Shown here one piece after another: positions 46,535 to 57,198 of a stretch of 64,000 nucleotides of DNA (positions within the stretch are counted from its first letter, which is position 1; every line of letters begins with the position of its first letter). The notes beneath the pieces are model-generated. The model was not told the origin of the DNA. It worked only from the letters and a program-made list of their open reading frames with translations, and made no database searches. The position numbers were made by a program, and so were the translations under genes. This DNA is from Phyllobacterium pellucidum (lineage in GTDB: Bacteria > Pseudomonadota > Alphaproteobacteria > Rhizobiales > Rhizobiaceae), in contig NZ_JABUMX010000002.1 of NCBI RefSeq assembly GCF_013327855.1, positions 1,018,217 to 1,082,216 of the forward strand. Direction: 5' to 3'.

Positions 46535-48838
46535 TCAGTGAAAGACGTGCGGGCCAGCTTCGTTGCCCACGAGCTTGTGCTCCATCGTCACGTCGAGCAG
46601 CTTCACGATGTCATCGGCTGACATCGCAGCACCGTAGAGAAAGCCTTGAACGTGCTCGGCGCCGACGAGTTGATTGACGAGTTCCGATTGCGCGCTCGTT
46701 TCGAGCCCTTCGATGGTCACCGACAAGCCGAGTTCATGTGACATGTGGACGATGCCGCGCAAAAGTTTCAGCGATCGTCCCTCTTCAGCAATGTCGGCAA
46801 TGAAAGAACGGTCGATCTTGACCTTGTTGACCGGCAAGTTCTTGAGATAGCTCAGGCTGGAATAACCGGTGCCGAAATCGTCGATGGCGACCTGCACGCC
46901 GTAACCCTTCAGCTCGGCAAGCACGCTGCCGGTCGTGGCGCGGTCGGTTATGAGCGCGCCTTCCGTGACCTCCACTTCAAGAAGGTGCGGCTCGATCGCG
47001 TGCCGTTTCAAAGCGGATTGGATGACACTGACCGTATTGCGGTTCTGCAGATCATGCGAGGAAAGGTTGACCGAAACGGCGATACGCGAATTCCAGTTGC
47101 GGCAATCCATCACCGCGCGGTCGATGACGTTGCGGGTCAGGTCCGAGATCAGCCCCATTTCTTCTGCGAGCGGGATGAACTCGGCAGGTGATATGGCTCC
47201 GAATTCCGGATGGTCCCACCGCGACAGCGCCTCGCACGCGGTCATGCGCGAGGTGCGGATATTGACGATCGGCTGGTAGGCGACCGAGAGAGTGCCTTCC
47301 GCGATGGCACGGCGCAGATCGGCCCGCAACCGCTGCTTCGACCGGAACGTATGGTCCATGGTCTGGACAAAGACCGCCCAGTTCTTCTGGCTATCCTTCT
47401 TGGCGACATCGAGCGCCAGATCCGCATTCATGTGCATCACCGAGAGGTCAAACGCGTCCACCTCGACGATGGCGACGCCGGCGCGGGCGCCGGTCTGAAT
47501 ATCGTGACCCGAAACACTGTATATGCCGGTGATGGCGGACATGATCCGCTCGACCGTTCCAATCGTTTCCTCGTGCGAGCAGGCGGAAAACAGCAGCACG
47601 AATTCGTCGCTGCCAAAGCGCGAAAGCAGCGGCCGCTCAGCCTCGACCAGGCTCAGCCGGTCGGCAAAGGCGCGCAACATCTCATCGCCGATGCGATGGC
47701 CGAAGGTATCGTTGGTTCGTTTCAGGCCATCGATATCGATCACCATGAGGGCGATCTGCGCGCCATGCACCATGTCGTCGGCATACGTCGCGGCGATTTC
47801 GGCAAATTGGCTGCGGTTGGGAAGCCCCGTCAGGCTGTCGAAGCGCGCCATGCGGTTGATCTGTGCTTCGGCGTCCGCACGCCGCGTGACATCCTGGATG
47901 ACGAGCACGGTGCCATGCTCGGGATCGGGCGTCGCCGTGAATTCATAGTGGCGCTTGTTCGGTGATTCAAACGTGTCGCGCTGTTTTGAACCGGACAGCA
48001 GATCCTGCATCTTGGTGCGCAAGGATTGCAGTGCATCCTCGGGGAAATAGGAACGCGATTGGGCAAGGCGCAACAAGGTCGCGAGCGACCTCCCTTCGAG
48101 CTGAGCCGGAGAATCGAAACCCATCATCTTCGCCGCCTTCATGTTGGCGACGGTTATCGTCTGCTGGCCGTCGAACATCAGCAGGCCCTGCGGCATACCA
48201 TTGAGCGCAGCATCGAAATTGGTGGCGACGCGAGCCAGCTGGCGCTTGCCCAGCAGTGCATCGAAGAGCGAATTGCGAAGACTACCGGCAACGCCGATAT
48301 TGCTCCAGAAGTAGGGAAGGATCAGCAGGGCAAGCAGCCAGTTATAGACGCCGCCGAGCAGCACCAAGGTCGCGCAAAGCGGTGCGAGAATTCCGATCGA
48401 CAGGCCGAGGACGACCATCGGCGAGACGTAATTGCGCGTGACAAGCGCAAGCATCGATCCAGCAACAATGATGACGCTGGTGATCGCGGCGGTCGCATCG
48501 GGTAGCATATAGATGCTGACAAAGCATAGGGCGCCGAGCACCGAACAGCTTGCAAGCGCGCCGAGCAGATAGCGCCATTCCCACCTCTTCAGCGTTGCCG
48601 CCGAAGCTGACACAAGATTGGCGCGTTCGAAGGCGCCGGCATTGGCGGTGCGGGCGAGGTCGACCACCAGAAAGGCCAGCGCGAAGGCAAGATAGATCGC
48701 ATGATGCGTCTTCAAATAGATTGTCGCCGTGGCGAGGATCTGAATGATCGAACTCCACCACGTCGCCTTGCCGTTCGCATATAATGTGCGAACCGCAATC
48801 AGCTCGATCGACAAGCCGTCGTTGGCTTCAACTTTCAT
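46535..48838 (-). CDS. membrane PAS-GGDEF-EAL cyclic-di-GMP protein
   Basis: About 767 residues from ATG 48838; an in-frame TTG at 48985 would add 49. The N-terminal half has about five hydrophobic helices. A PAS domain follows (FDAALNGMPQGLLMFDGQQTITVANMKAAKMMG), then a GGDEF domain whose active-site motif is RFGSDEF, and an EAL domain with CEALSRWDHP and DDFGTGYSSL. The EAL residues needed for phosphodiesterase activity look present, so c-di-GMP breakdown is more likely than synthesis. It is a single gene. Confidence 0.88.
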   Translation of the reverse strand: MKVEANDGLSIELIAVRTLYANGKATWWSSIIQILATATIYLKTHHAIYLAFALAFLVVDLARTANAGAFERANLVSASAATLKRWEWRYLLGALASCSVLGALCFVSIYMLPDATAAITSVIIVAGSMLALVTRNYVSPMVVLGLSIGILAPLCATLVLLGGVYNWLLALLILPYFWSNIGVAGSLRNSLFDALLGKRQLARVATNFDAALNGMPQGLLMFDGQQTITVANMKAAKMMGFDSPAQLEGRSLATLLRLAQSRSYFPEDALQSLRTKMQDLLSGSKQRDTFESPNKRHYEFTATPDPEHGTVLVIQDVTRRADAEAQINRMARFDSLTGLPNRSQFAEIAATYADDMVHGAQIALMVIDIDGLKRTNDTFGHRIGDEMLRAFADRLSLVEAERPLLSRFGSDEFVLLFSACSHEETIGTVERIMSAITGIYSVSGHDIQTGARAGVAIVEVDAFDLSVMHMNADLALDVAKKDSQKNWAVFVQTMDHTFRSKQRLRADLRRAIAEGTLSVAYQPIVNIRTSRMTACEALSRWDHPEFGAISPAEFIPLAEEMGLISDLTRNVIDRAVMDCRNWNSRIAVSVNLSSHDLQNRNTVSVIQSALKRHAIEPHLLEVEVTEGALITDRATTGSVLAELKGYGVQVAIDDFGTGYSSLSYLKNLPVNKVKIDRSFIADIAEEGRSLKLLRGIVHMSHELGLSVTIEGLETSAQSELVNQLVGAEHVQGFLYGAAMSADDIVKLLDVTMEHKLVGNEAGPHVFH

Positions 48839-49005
48839 CAATAGGCCCGCAAAACTTTGCCCGTACCGGGAATGTCGACGAGGAACGCCAACGATGCCAG
48901 CGTTATAAATCGCACTTCCGACTAAATCGTTTAATTCATCTTCTGTCGCCAGAAATTCCCAACAACCGGCAAATAGAATTACCAATTTCTAAAAGAACAT
49001 CATCG

Positions 49006-49509
49006 CTATGCCGGGCATATCGTCGGCGGGGCTGGTTGCTTGTCGGGATTGGGATCGTAGAACGGTCCAACAACAAGTGGCTTGTCGGGCATAAGTGACT
49101 GATCGGTGTCCGAGATCATCTTCCGCTCGATGGTCTGAAGCACGACGCCTTTTGCATCTTCGAGCCGCATTGTCACCTGATACTCCCGGTTCGCTTTCAC
49201 GCATTTGACGGGTGGGCTTTCGACGGTGATCTTGTCCATTGTCGGCCATATATCTTGCCGCACGACAAAAGGATCGCCACCAGCCGGATTTTCGAAAGTG
49301 GTCTCCAAGGACGAGCCATCGGGAATCTTGCGCAGTTTCGCCAGGGTGAGAAGATAGGTCGCCTCGGCGATGCGATAATTGAAGACAAAGATCTTGCCGG
49401 AAACGTTGACATAGTCGCCCTGACCGCTATCGCGGCACGCCGCCAGCGTAACCGCAAGCGCGAGCAAGCACACTGCCATCAGGCGCGAGGCATTCTTCGT
49501 CCTAGCCAT
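49006..49509 (-). CDS. putative lipoprotein
   Basis: The protein has 167 residues from ATG 49509. The lipobox is LAAC (LMAVCLLALAVTLAACRDS). The mature part (YVNVSGKIFVFNYRIAEATYLLTLAKLRKIPDGSSLETTFENPAGGDPFVVR) looks like a beta-rich domain and is conserved-looking, but I cannot name it. Its ATG lies inside the end of the CGNR gene, so the two are translationally coupled. Confidence 0.75.
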   Translation of the reverse strand: MARTKNASRLMAVCLLALAVTLAACRDSGQGDYVNVSGKIFVFNYRIAEATYLLTLAKLRKIPDGSSLETTFENPAGGDPFVVRQDIWPTMDKITVESPPVKCVKANREYQVTMRLEDAKGVVLQTIERKMISDTDQSLMPDKPLVVGPFYDPNPDKQPAPPTICPA

Positions 49510-50110
49510 GGCCGCTGCCCATCTGCTTGGCGTTGCGGTCATAATAGCGGCGCGCCTTAGCCCTGTTGCCGCAGACATTCATGTCGCACCAGCGGCGGCT
49601 GCGATTGCGGCTTTCATCAAAGTAGAGCCAGTGACAATTCGGGCAGACCTTTATGCGTTCCAGGCGCAAAGGCTCAAATAGACGCACCCCGGAGAGGAAT
49701 GACGCCGCCGCCAGGGATATTCGCCCGCCGTCCCTGGAGGGCCGCGGCAGCGCGAGCGCTTGGTCTCCCGGTTCGTCGCCGACGAGTTTCGACCCGAGGC
49801 GCAAGAATTCGGAGAGCGGCGCGGGGCTCAATCCGCCGCCATGCACCGCCGTCCTGAACAGGCGATTTATCGCTTCGCGCATGTCGATGAGGCCTGTGAT
49901 CTCCCGCTCGGAAAGTGGCGGGCGGAACTTGACGTTTCCCCACTCCCCCTGACGGAAATCCGCCGCCGCCGCAGCAAAGCGCGTAACTTCGGCGGGATCG
50001 GAAAAGCGATCGAGCGACCGTTCGGGCGACTCGCGAAAGACGACGGTATTGGCGAGGTCGAGTGCCAATACGCCCCCGCTGAAACGATGTGCATTCCATT
50101 CAAAGGTCAT
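49502..50110 (-). CDS. CGNR zinc-finger / ABATE-domain protein
   Basis: The protein has 202 residues from ATG 50110. The N-terminal ABATE domain (FSGGVLALDLANTVVFRESPERSLDRF) is followed by the C-terminal CGNR zinc finger CPNCHWLYFDESRNRSRRWCDMNVCGNRAKARRYYDR. These proteins are thought to be DNA-binding regulators. It is divergent from a LivH-like permease, a plausible target, and overlaps the lipoprotein gene. Confidence 0.9.
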   Translation of the reverse strand: MTFEWNAHRFSGGVLALDLANTVVFRESPERSLDRFSDPAEVTRFAAAAADFRQGEWGNVKFRPPLSEREITGLIDMREAINRLFRTAVHGGGLSPAPLSEFLRLGSKLVGDEPGDQALALPRPSRDGGRISLAAASFLSGVRLFEPLRLERIKVCPNCHWLYFDESRNRSRRWCDMNVCGNRAKARRYYDRNAKQMGSGHG

Positions 50111-50174
50111 CGCCAAATTCTAACTGGTAAAATAGGTTTTGCAAGTTAGAATGATTTGCAAAGGCGAGGAGTGA

Positions 50175-51074
50175 TTGACCTATTTCCTGCAGCTCCTGTT
50201 GAACGGAATCCACAATGCGGCACTCTACGCGCTGCTTGCCTATGGGTATGTCCTGATCCACGGTCTCACGCACAGAACCGACCTTTCGCTCGGCGCAATC
50301 TTTGCCTTTTCCGGGCAGACCTTTATTCTTGTCGCGGCCTTTGCCTGGTCGATCCTCTGGATGACCCTGCCCGCCGCCCTCGCCTTCGGTCTGCTGATCG
50401 CTCTCGTCTATGTCATGACCGGCGGCTATGTAATCGCTAGGGTGATTTATGCGCCGCTCGAAGCCGGCACGCGCAACACGATCCTTGTCGCAACCCTTGG
50501 CCTCAGCATATTTCTTGCCGAGCTTTCCCGCATCGCTGCCAACACGCGCGATTACTGGCTTCCGCCCATGCTGTCGCAACCCTTGCCGGTCCTTGGCCCG
50601 CAGGTGGATATCAGCCTCACCCAGATGCAGGTTCTCAACATCGCTGTGGCGCTCACCGTGATCGCTTGCGGTGAAGCGATCATGCTGCGAACGGCGGCGG
50701 GACGTATCTGGCGTGCCGTGAGCGACGAGCCGCAGGCAACCGCCATGTGCGGGATCGATCCGAAGCGAGTGAGAACGCAGGCCATCCTTGCCGCATACGG
50801 CATATGTGCGCTGGCAGGATTTCTGGCGGCGCTCTACTACGGCAATATCAGCTTCAATACCGGCATGATCTTCGGATTGAAAATCCTCTTCATCACCGCG
50901 GCCGGCGGCTTCTCACGGCCGCTTCATGCTGCGTGCGGCGCAGCCCTTGTCGGCATGGTCGAATCGCTCTGGGGCGGATATTTTTCCGTTCTGTGGCGGG
51001 ATGTCGCCGTTTTTTCCCTGCTGGTCTTCGTACTCGCCACCCGCATCACGGGCCGGGACGAGGAGCGCATCTAA
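50175..51074 (+). CDS. branched-chain amino-acid ABC permease (LivH type), alone
   Basis: The protein has 299 residues from TTG 50175, with GAGGAG upstream. About eight helices are present. LYALLAYGYVLIHGLTHRTDLSLGAIFAFSG and the EAA-like loop AISDEPQATAMCGIDPKRVR-type segment (AVSDEPQATAMCGIDPKRV) mark the LivH/LivM permease family. No ATPase, LivM or binding-protein gene is next to it, which is unusual. It may work with components encoded elsewhere or have a different role. Confidence 0.88.
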   Translation: MTYFLQLLLNGIHNAALYALLAYGYVLIHGLTHRTDLSLGAIFAFSGQTFILVAAFAWSILWMTLPAALAFGLLIALVYVMTGGYVIARVIYAPLEAGTRNTILVATLGLSIFLAELSRIAANTRDYWLPPMLSQPLPVLGPQVDISLTQMQVLNIAVALTVIACGEAIMLRTAAGRIWRAVSDEPQATAMCGIDPKRVRTQAILAAYGICALAGFLAALYYGNISFNTGMIFGLKILFITAAGGFSRPLHAACGAALVGMVESLWGGYFSVLWRDVAVFSLLVFVLATRITGRDEERI

Positions 51075-51820
51075 CCCTGCAGGCTGTGACCGCCATCGAT
51101 GGTAATGACCGTGCCGGTGATATAGCTGCTCGCGTCAGACGCAAGCATGAGCACGGCACCATCGATATCTTGCGGTTCTCCGAGGCGTCGCATGGGATTC
51201 TTGCCTTTCAGGAAACCGCGCGCCGGCCCATCCATCAGGTCTTCGTTGAGGCGGGTCGGAAACCAGCCGGGAGCAATCGCATTAACCCTGATTCCATGTG
51301 CCGCCCATTCAAGCGCCATCGAGCGGGTCATCACAGAAGCGGCGGCCTTCGACATGGCGTAGGCGGTGGAACCCTTGATGGGGGTGTCGGCAAGAATGCT
51401 CAAGAGGTTGACGATGGAGCCGCCGACGCCTTTGGCGATCATCCGCTTGGCGGCCTCCTGAGCGACGAAGAAAGCGCCTTCGGCATTGACCTCGAGAATG
51501 CGGCGCAACTGGTCGCGGGTCGTGTCTATCGCCCGGATGATCTCGGCAACCCCGGCATTGTTGAACAGGACCGTCACAGTGCCCTTCCAGCTTTCAGCCT
51601 CATCGAATGCACGTTCGATATCGGACGCTTTCGTGACGTCCCCGACAATGCTGAGGATTCTGGGATTGCATGAACCTTCCGGGACCGCCGTTCGCGAGAT
51701 TGAAACAACATTTGCGCCGTTGGCCGCAAGGACTTCCACCATACGCAGCCCGAGACCGGAGGATCCACCGGTGACCACAATGGTTTTACCTGCAACTGAA
51801 AGAGAAGATTCGCCTGCCAT
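51071..51820 (-). CDS. SDR family oxidoreductase
   Basis: This is a short-chain dehydrogenase of 249 residues. VVTGGSSGLGLRMVEVLAANGA binds NAD(P), NNAGVAEII is the structural motif, and the active site is S..Y(AMSK)..K in LLSILADTPIKGSTAYAMSKAAA. GHSLQG ends the protein. I start at ATG 51820 (MAGESSLSVAGKTIVVTGG); ATG 51850 is possible. The substrate is unknown. It overlaps the end of the LivH-type gene tail to tail. Confidence 0.9.
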   Translation of the reverse strand: MAGESSLSVAGKTIVVTGGSSGLGLRMVEVLAANGANVVSISRTAVPEGSCNPRILSIVGDVTKASDIERAFDEAESWKGTVTVLFNNAGVAEIIRAIDTTRDQLRRILEVNAEGAFFVAQEAAKRMIAKGVGGSIVNLLSILADTPIKGSTAYAMSKAAASVMTRSMALEWAAHGIRVNAIAPGWFPTRLNEDLMDGPARGFLKGKNPMRRLGEPQDIDGAVLMLASDASSYITGTVITIDGGHSLQG

Positions 51821-52084
51821 TCGCCCTTTTACCAGTAAGTCCTGCATCATGTGTCCAGCAACTGTTAGACCGCGGCTCGACACATGACAACTGCTGAACG
51901 TTATACCACCCGGCGCTGCACCTGCGGCCTATCGTATCCCTTTATGAACTAATCAATTCTGTTGATGGTTTCAGATCCCGTGCTGCAACCAGAGCGTGAA
52001 GATGTTCTTATAGGCAAGGCTGGGAGGGCCACCGCGAAGAGCGGGGTGTATTGCCGGCTATCTGAATGAATTGGGAGGACGCCA

Positions 52085-52669
52085 ATGCCGGCTTTGCTCG
52101 CGATTTCGCGAACGATCGATCGTATCAATGAACTCGTCGGGCGCGGCGTCGCCTGGCTGATCTTCCTGGCGGTCGTCGTCAGCGCCGGCAATGCGATCAT
52201 TCGCAAGGCGTTCAACGTTTCGTCTAACTCCTGGCTCGAACTGCAATGGTATCTCTTCGGCGGCGCCTTCATGCTTGCCGCCGCCTATACGCTGCAGCAG
52301 AACGAGCATATCCGCATCGATATCGTCTACGGCGCATTTTCAAGGCGCGTCCAGCATTGGATCGATCTTCTCGGGCACCTCTTCTTCCTGATGCCGTTCG
52401 TCATTCTGATGATCTTCTATTTCGTCCCCTATGTGCGGCTCTCCTTCAACAGCGGCGAAGTCTCATCAAGCGCCGGCGGCCTCATTCTGTGGCCTGCCAA
52501 GCTCATTCTTTTCGCTGGGTTCGTACTCCTCGGCTTCCAGGGCGTCTCCGAAATCATCAAGAAAATCGCGGTAATACGCGGCGACATGCCCGACCCTAAC
52601 CCACCCGTTTCGATGGAGGAAATCGCGGAACAGGAAGTGGCGACGATTGCGGGAGCGCGCAATGATTGA
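52085..52669 (+). CDS. TRAP transporter small permease (DctQ type)
   Basis: The protein has 194 residues with four helices. The conserved region SNSWLELQWYLFGGAFMLAAAYTLQQNEHIRIDI is typical of DctQ. It forms the membrane part with the large permease, whose start it overlaps by 8 bases. GGGAGG lies upstream of the ATG. Confidence 0.93.
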   Translation: MPALLAISRTIDRINELVGRGVAWLIFLAVVVSAGNAIIRKAFNVSSNSWLELQWYLFGGAFMLAAAYTLQQNEHIRIDIVYGAFSRRVQHWIDLLGHLFFLMPFVILMIFYFVPYVRLSFNSGEVSSSAGGLILWPAKLILFAGFVLLGFQGVSEIIKKIAVIRGDMPDPNPPVSMEEIAEQEVATIAGARND

Positions 52670-54464
52670 ATTTATCGCCCAGAACATGGCGCCGATCATG
52701 TTCGCTTCGCTGATCATCTTCCTGTTGATTGGCTATCCCGTCGCGTTTGCCCTCGCCGCAAATGGCCTTTTGTTCTTCTTCGTCGGGGTCGAACTTGCGC
52801 CGCTGTCGAACGGCAGCATCACGCTCTCCTGGCCGTTGCTCTATGCCCTACCTGACCGGTTTTGGGGACAGATGTCCAATGAGACCCTGCTCGCCATTCC
52901 ATTCTTCACCTTCATGGGCATCATTCTTGAGCGGTCCGGCATGGCCGAGGACCTTCTCGACACCATCGGTCAGCTCTTCGGACCCATTCGCGGCGGTCTT
53001 GCCTATGCCGTCATTTTCGTCGGTGCGCTGCTCGCGGCAACAACCGGTGTTGTCGCGGCCTCAGTCATCGCGATGGGCTTGATCTCGCTCCCCATCATGA
53101 TGCGGTACGGCTACGACAGGCGTGTCGCCTCGGGCGTCATCGCCGCCTCCGGAACCCTGGCGCAGATCATTCCGCCTTCACTCGTGCTCATCGTCCTTGC
53201 CGACCAGCTCGGGCGCTCGGTGGGCGACATGTATCATGGCGCGATTATTCCTGGTCTCGTGCTGACCGGACTCTACATGCTTTACATCCTTGCGATGACC
53301 TTTCTCAGGCGCGATTCAATGCCGGCCCTGCCCAAGGAAGCGCGCACGCTCGGCTCCGGCGTCACATCGCTGATTGTCGCCCTCGTCATTGCCGGGGCCA
53401 TCGCCTATGGCGCGCATAGGATGCTCGCGCAAAGTGCCGGTGCGAACGCGGATATTTGGGGCGGCACCATCGCGATCATTGCCATCTATCTGTATGCGCT
53501 CGCCGACCGGGCGTTCGGCATGAACACGATGTCGCGGCTTGCCCAGCAGGTGATCATAGTCCTCATACCACCGCTCGCCCTGATCTTCCTAGTGCTCGGC
53601 ACCATTTTCCTGGGCATCGCCACGCCGACCGAAGGCGGCGCGATGGGCGCTGTCGGTGCGCTGGTGATGGCTGCCTCCAAGGGCCGCCTCAACATGACCG
53701 TGATCAACCAGGCGCTGGCATCGACGACGCGGCTTTCATCCTTCGTCATGTTCATCCTCCTCGGCGCACGCGTGTTCTCGCTTACCTTCTACGGCGTGAA
53801 CGGGCACGTCTGGGTGGAACACCTCCTGGTTTCCCTCCCGGGGGGCGAAGTCGGCTTTCTGATTGCAGTCAACCTGCTTGTCTTCTTCCTCGCGTTCTTC
53901 CTCGATTTCTTTGAGCTCGCCTTCATCATCGTGCCACTCCTGGCACCTGCGGCAGACAAGCTTGGCATCGACCTGATCTGGTTCGGCGTCCTGCTCGGCA
54001 TCAATATGCAGACGAGCTTCATGCACCCGCCCTTCGGCTTCGCGCTCTTCTATTTGCGCTCGGTTGCGGCAAAGGTGCCCTATCTCGACAAGATTACCGG
54101 CAAGAAGATCCAGCCGATCACCACGGGGCAAATCTACTGGGGCGCCGTGCCGTTCGTCGGCATCCAGGTGCTGATGGTGGCGCTTACCATCATGTTCCCG
54201 CAAATGGTCATGCACTACAAGGGCACCGGCCCGGTCGTCGACCCGTCGCAGATCAAGATCGAGGTTCCGGGTTTTGGCGGCGACAATGGGCTCGGCAACG
54301 GATTGGGTGGAGGCGGACTTGGCAATGGCCTCGGTGGGCCTGCCAATGATCTGAGTTCACCGCCGCCTTTCGGTGGGCCTGCGCCAAATCCGGCAGCGCC
54401 CGGGCAACCGGCCGCCCCGGCGCAGCCGCCGGTGCCTGACCTTAGGCAGCCACCGAAGATGTGA
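52662..54464 (+). CDS. TRAP transporter large permease (DctM type) with Gly/Pro-rich tail
   Basis: The protein has 600 residues from ATG 52662. About 14 helices are present. NETLLAIPFFTFMGIILERSGMAEDLL, GVVAASVIAMGLISLPIMMRYGYDRRVASGVI and FLGIATPTEGGAMGAVGAL are DctM motifs. It belongs to the longer DctM subgroup linked to organic-acid or mannitol/chloroaromatic uptake. The last 60 residues, beyond the final helix, are a low-complexity Gly/Asn/Pro tail (NGLGNGLGGGGLGNGLGG) not needed for transport. Sodium- or proton-driven import is expected. Confidence 0.93.
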   Translation: MIEFIAQNMAPIMFASLIIFLLIGYPVAFALAANGLLFFFVGVELAPLSNGSITLSWPLLYALPDRFWGQMSNETLLAIPFFTFMGIILERSGMAEDLLDTIGQLFGPIRGGLAYAVIFVGALLAATTGVVAASVIAMGLISLPIMMRYGYDRRVASGVIAASGTLAQIIPPSLVLIVLADQLGRSVGDMYHGAIIPGLVLTGLYMLYILAMTFLRRDSMPALPKEARTLGSGVTSLIVALVIAGAIAYGAHRMLAQSAGANADIWGGTIAIIAIYLYALADRAFGMNTMSRLAQQVIIVLIPPLALIFLVLGTIFLGIATPTEGGAMGAVGALVMAASKGRLNMTVINQALASTTRLSSFVMFILLGARVFSLTFYGVNGHVWVEHLLVSLPGGEVGFLIAVNLLVFFLAFFLDFFELAFIIVPLLAPAADKLGIDLIWFGVLLGINMQTSFMHPPFGFALFYLRSVAAKVPYLDKITGKKIQPITTGQIYWGAVPFVGIQVLMVALTIMFPQMVMHYKGTGPVVDPSQIKIEVPGFGGDNGLGNGLGGGGLGNGLGGPANDLSSPPPFGGPAPNPAAPGQPAAPAQPPVPDLRQPPKM

Positions 54465-54477
54465 CGGCAACAAAAAA

Positions 54478-54507
54478 CCCCGGGGACCGCAAGGTTCCCG
54501 GGGTTTT
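54478..54507. terminator. bidirectional intrinsic terminator
   Basis: CCCCGGGGACC (54478-54488), loop GCAA, GGTTCCCGGGG (54493-54503), flanked by AAAAAA and TTTT. It lies between the convergent permease and binding-protein genes. Confidence 0.9.
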
Positions 54508-54528
54508 GCTTTTAACTGTGTTCAGCGC

Positions 54529-55683
<1,155 letters not shown>

Positions 55684-55878
55684 TCACCATACACACTCAC
55701 TATTTCAAGTCCAGCGGGTGAACCGACAAAGCCGCACCGGCATTAAGTGGATTGATATTGTTGTAGGATTCTCGTCGCAATTCCGATTCCGGCGCGAATG
55801 TCGCGGCGTCTCTCCGGCCATTGGAAACGCTGGGGAATTGCACTAAATAGAGGGAACAATCTTTGCGGGAGCACTTCC

Positions 55879-56649
55879 ATGCGGCAACCCCTCGTCGCCA
55901 TAACATCCGATGTACGCGCTTTCGAAAACTATACCTGGCACGCAGCGCCCGATCAGTACCTGATGGCTGCCTATGATGCCGCTGGCGTTATTCCGCTCAT
56001 CGTCCCTTCCTTTGGGAATGGGCTTGATATCGACGCTATTCTCGACGGGGTCGACGGGGTGCTGATTACGGGCTCCAAGTCCAATGTGCATCCCGCGCTC
56101 TATGGAGCGGAGCCCAGCCCGGCGCACGAGCCCTACGATCCGGCACGCGACGCGACCTCCCTGCCGCTCATTCGGCGCGCCATCGAGCGTGGCATTCCGC
56201 TTCTAGCCATTTGTCGCGGCATTCAGGAGTTGAACGTCGCGCTTGGTGGAACGCTCGCCACGGAAATTCAGGAACTCGATGGCCGCATGGACCATCGCGC
56301 CCCGCAGTCGGATCAGCAAGCAGAACGCTTTGCCATTCGTCATCCGATACGCATTAAACCGGGCTCCTGTCTTGCCGGCGTCATGAACAGCGATTCGATC
56401 AAGGTCAATTCGGTCCACCGCCAGGCCATCGAGAAGCCAGCGCCCGCGCTCGAGATCGAAGCCGTTGCCGAAGATGGCACGATCGAAGCCGTATCGGTGA
56501 AGACCGCCCGCAACTTCGCCGTCGGCGTGCAATGGCATCCGGAATACTGGGTGAAGACCGATTCGCCGTCGCGCAAGATTTTCGCCGCTTTCGGCGATGC
56601 GGCGCGCGCGCACAAGGCGAGCCGCGAGCGGCTGCACGCAGCCGAATAA
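55879..56649 (+). CDS. puuD: gamma-glutamyl-gamma-aminobutyrate hydrolase family (class I amidotransferase-like)
   Basis: The protein has 256 residues from ATG 55879, with GGGAG upstream. The catalytic Cys is in LLAICRGIQELNVALGG and the His/Glu in VGVQWHPEYW. LITGSKSNVHPALYG is typical of PuuD. It hydrolyses gamma-glutamyl-GABA in putrescine breakdown; other puu genes are not here. Confidence 0.9.
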   Translation: MRQPLVAITSDVRAFENYTWHAAPDQYLMAAYDAAGVIPLIVPSFGNGLDIDAILDGVDGVLITGSKSNVHPALYGAEPSPAHEPYDPARDATSLPLIRRAIERGIPLLAICRGIQELNVALGGTLATEIQELDGRMDHRAPQSDQQAERFAIRHPIRIKPGSCLAGVMNSDSIKVNSVHRQAIEKPAPALEIEAVAEDGTIEAVSVKTARNFAVGVQWHPEYWVKTDSPSRKIFAAFGDAARAHKASRERLHAAE

Positions 56650-56653
56650 TTAT

Positions 56654-57115
56654 CTAGTACGTCAACACGCCTTCGGTGGACATCGACAGGACGACGGAGC
56701 GCGGTTCGATGCTGATATAGGCAAGCCCATCACCCGGGCTGAAGGCGACGATGGTTCGGCCCGTATCATCGGCAAGGTCAATCGTCCCGTCCTCATTATT
56801 GTGCCAGGTCCTGGCTTGCGCGAGCGGCGGATAGAGCCCGGCGCAGCCCTGCTCGATCGTCAGCGCATTGTGGCCGGGAAGACCGTTCTCAGCGGGAAAA
56901 GCCTTGCATTTCGCACTGCCGCCCGGGCCGCTGATGACGAATGTCGGCACATCGAGAATATCGTTCTGTCTCGGCTCTTCGCTGGTGATCGACGCGGTGG
57001 TCGCCGTATCGACATTCGTTTCCCCACCTGACGTGTAGGTGGCGAAATCAAGAAACATGGCGATGACTGCAACTGCGCTCACAAGGGCGAGCAAGACCGT
57101 GTTGGCGGGTTTCAT
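56654..57115 (-). CDS. Inh/Omp19-type protease-inhibitor-domain protein
   Basis: The protein has 153 residues from ATG 57115, with GGAG upstream. An N-terminal membrane or signal helix (TVLLALVSAVAVIAMFLDFA) is followed by a small beta-barrel domain. That domain has a Cys pair (AKCKAFP...EQGCAGLYPP), then WHNNEDGTIDLADDTGRTIVAFSP, as in AprI/Inh inhibitors and the Brucella Omp19 domain. It is likely periplasmic and may protect from exported proteases. Confidence 0.72.
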   Translation of the reverse strand: MKPANTVLLALVSAVAVIAMFLDFATYTSGGETNVDTATTASITSEEPRQNDILDVPTFVISGPGGSAKCKAFPAENGLPGHNALTIEQGCAGLYPPLAQARTWHNNEDGTIDLADDTGRTIVAFSPGDGLAYISIEPRSVVLSMSTEGVLTY

Positions 57116-57198
57116 GCCAAGCTCCACAGGGGTCACTCTTTCGAAAACCCTAGTCCCGTAGCGTTAATGAACCGTGAACCATCGTCGCAGCGCGCGCG

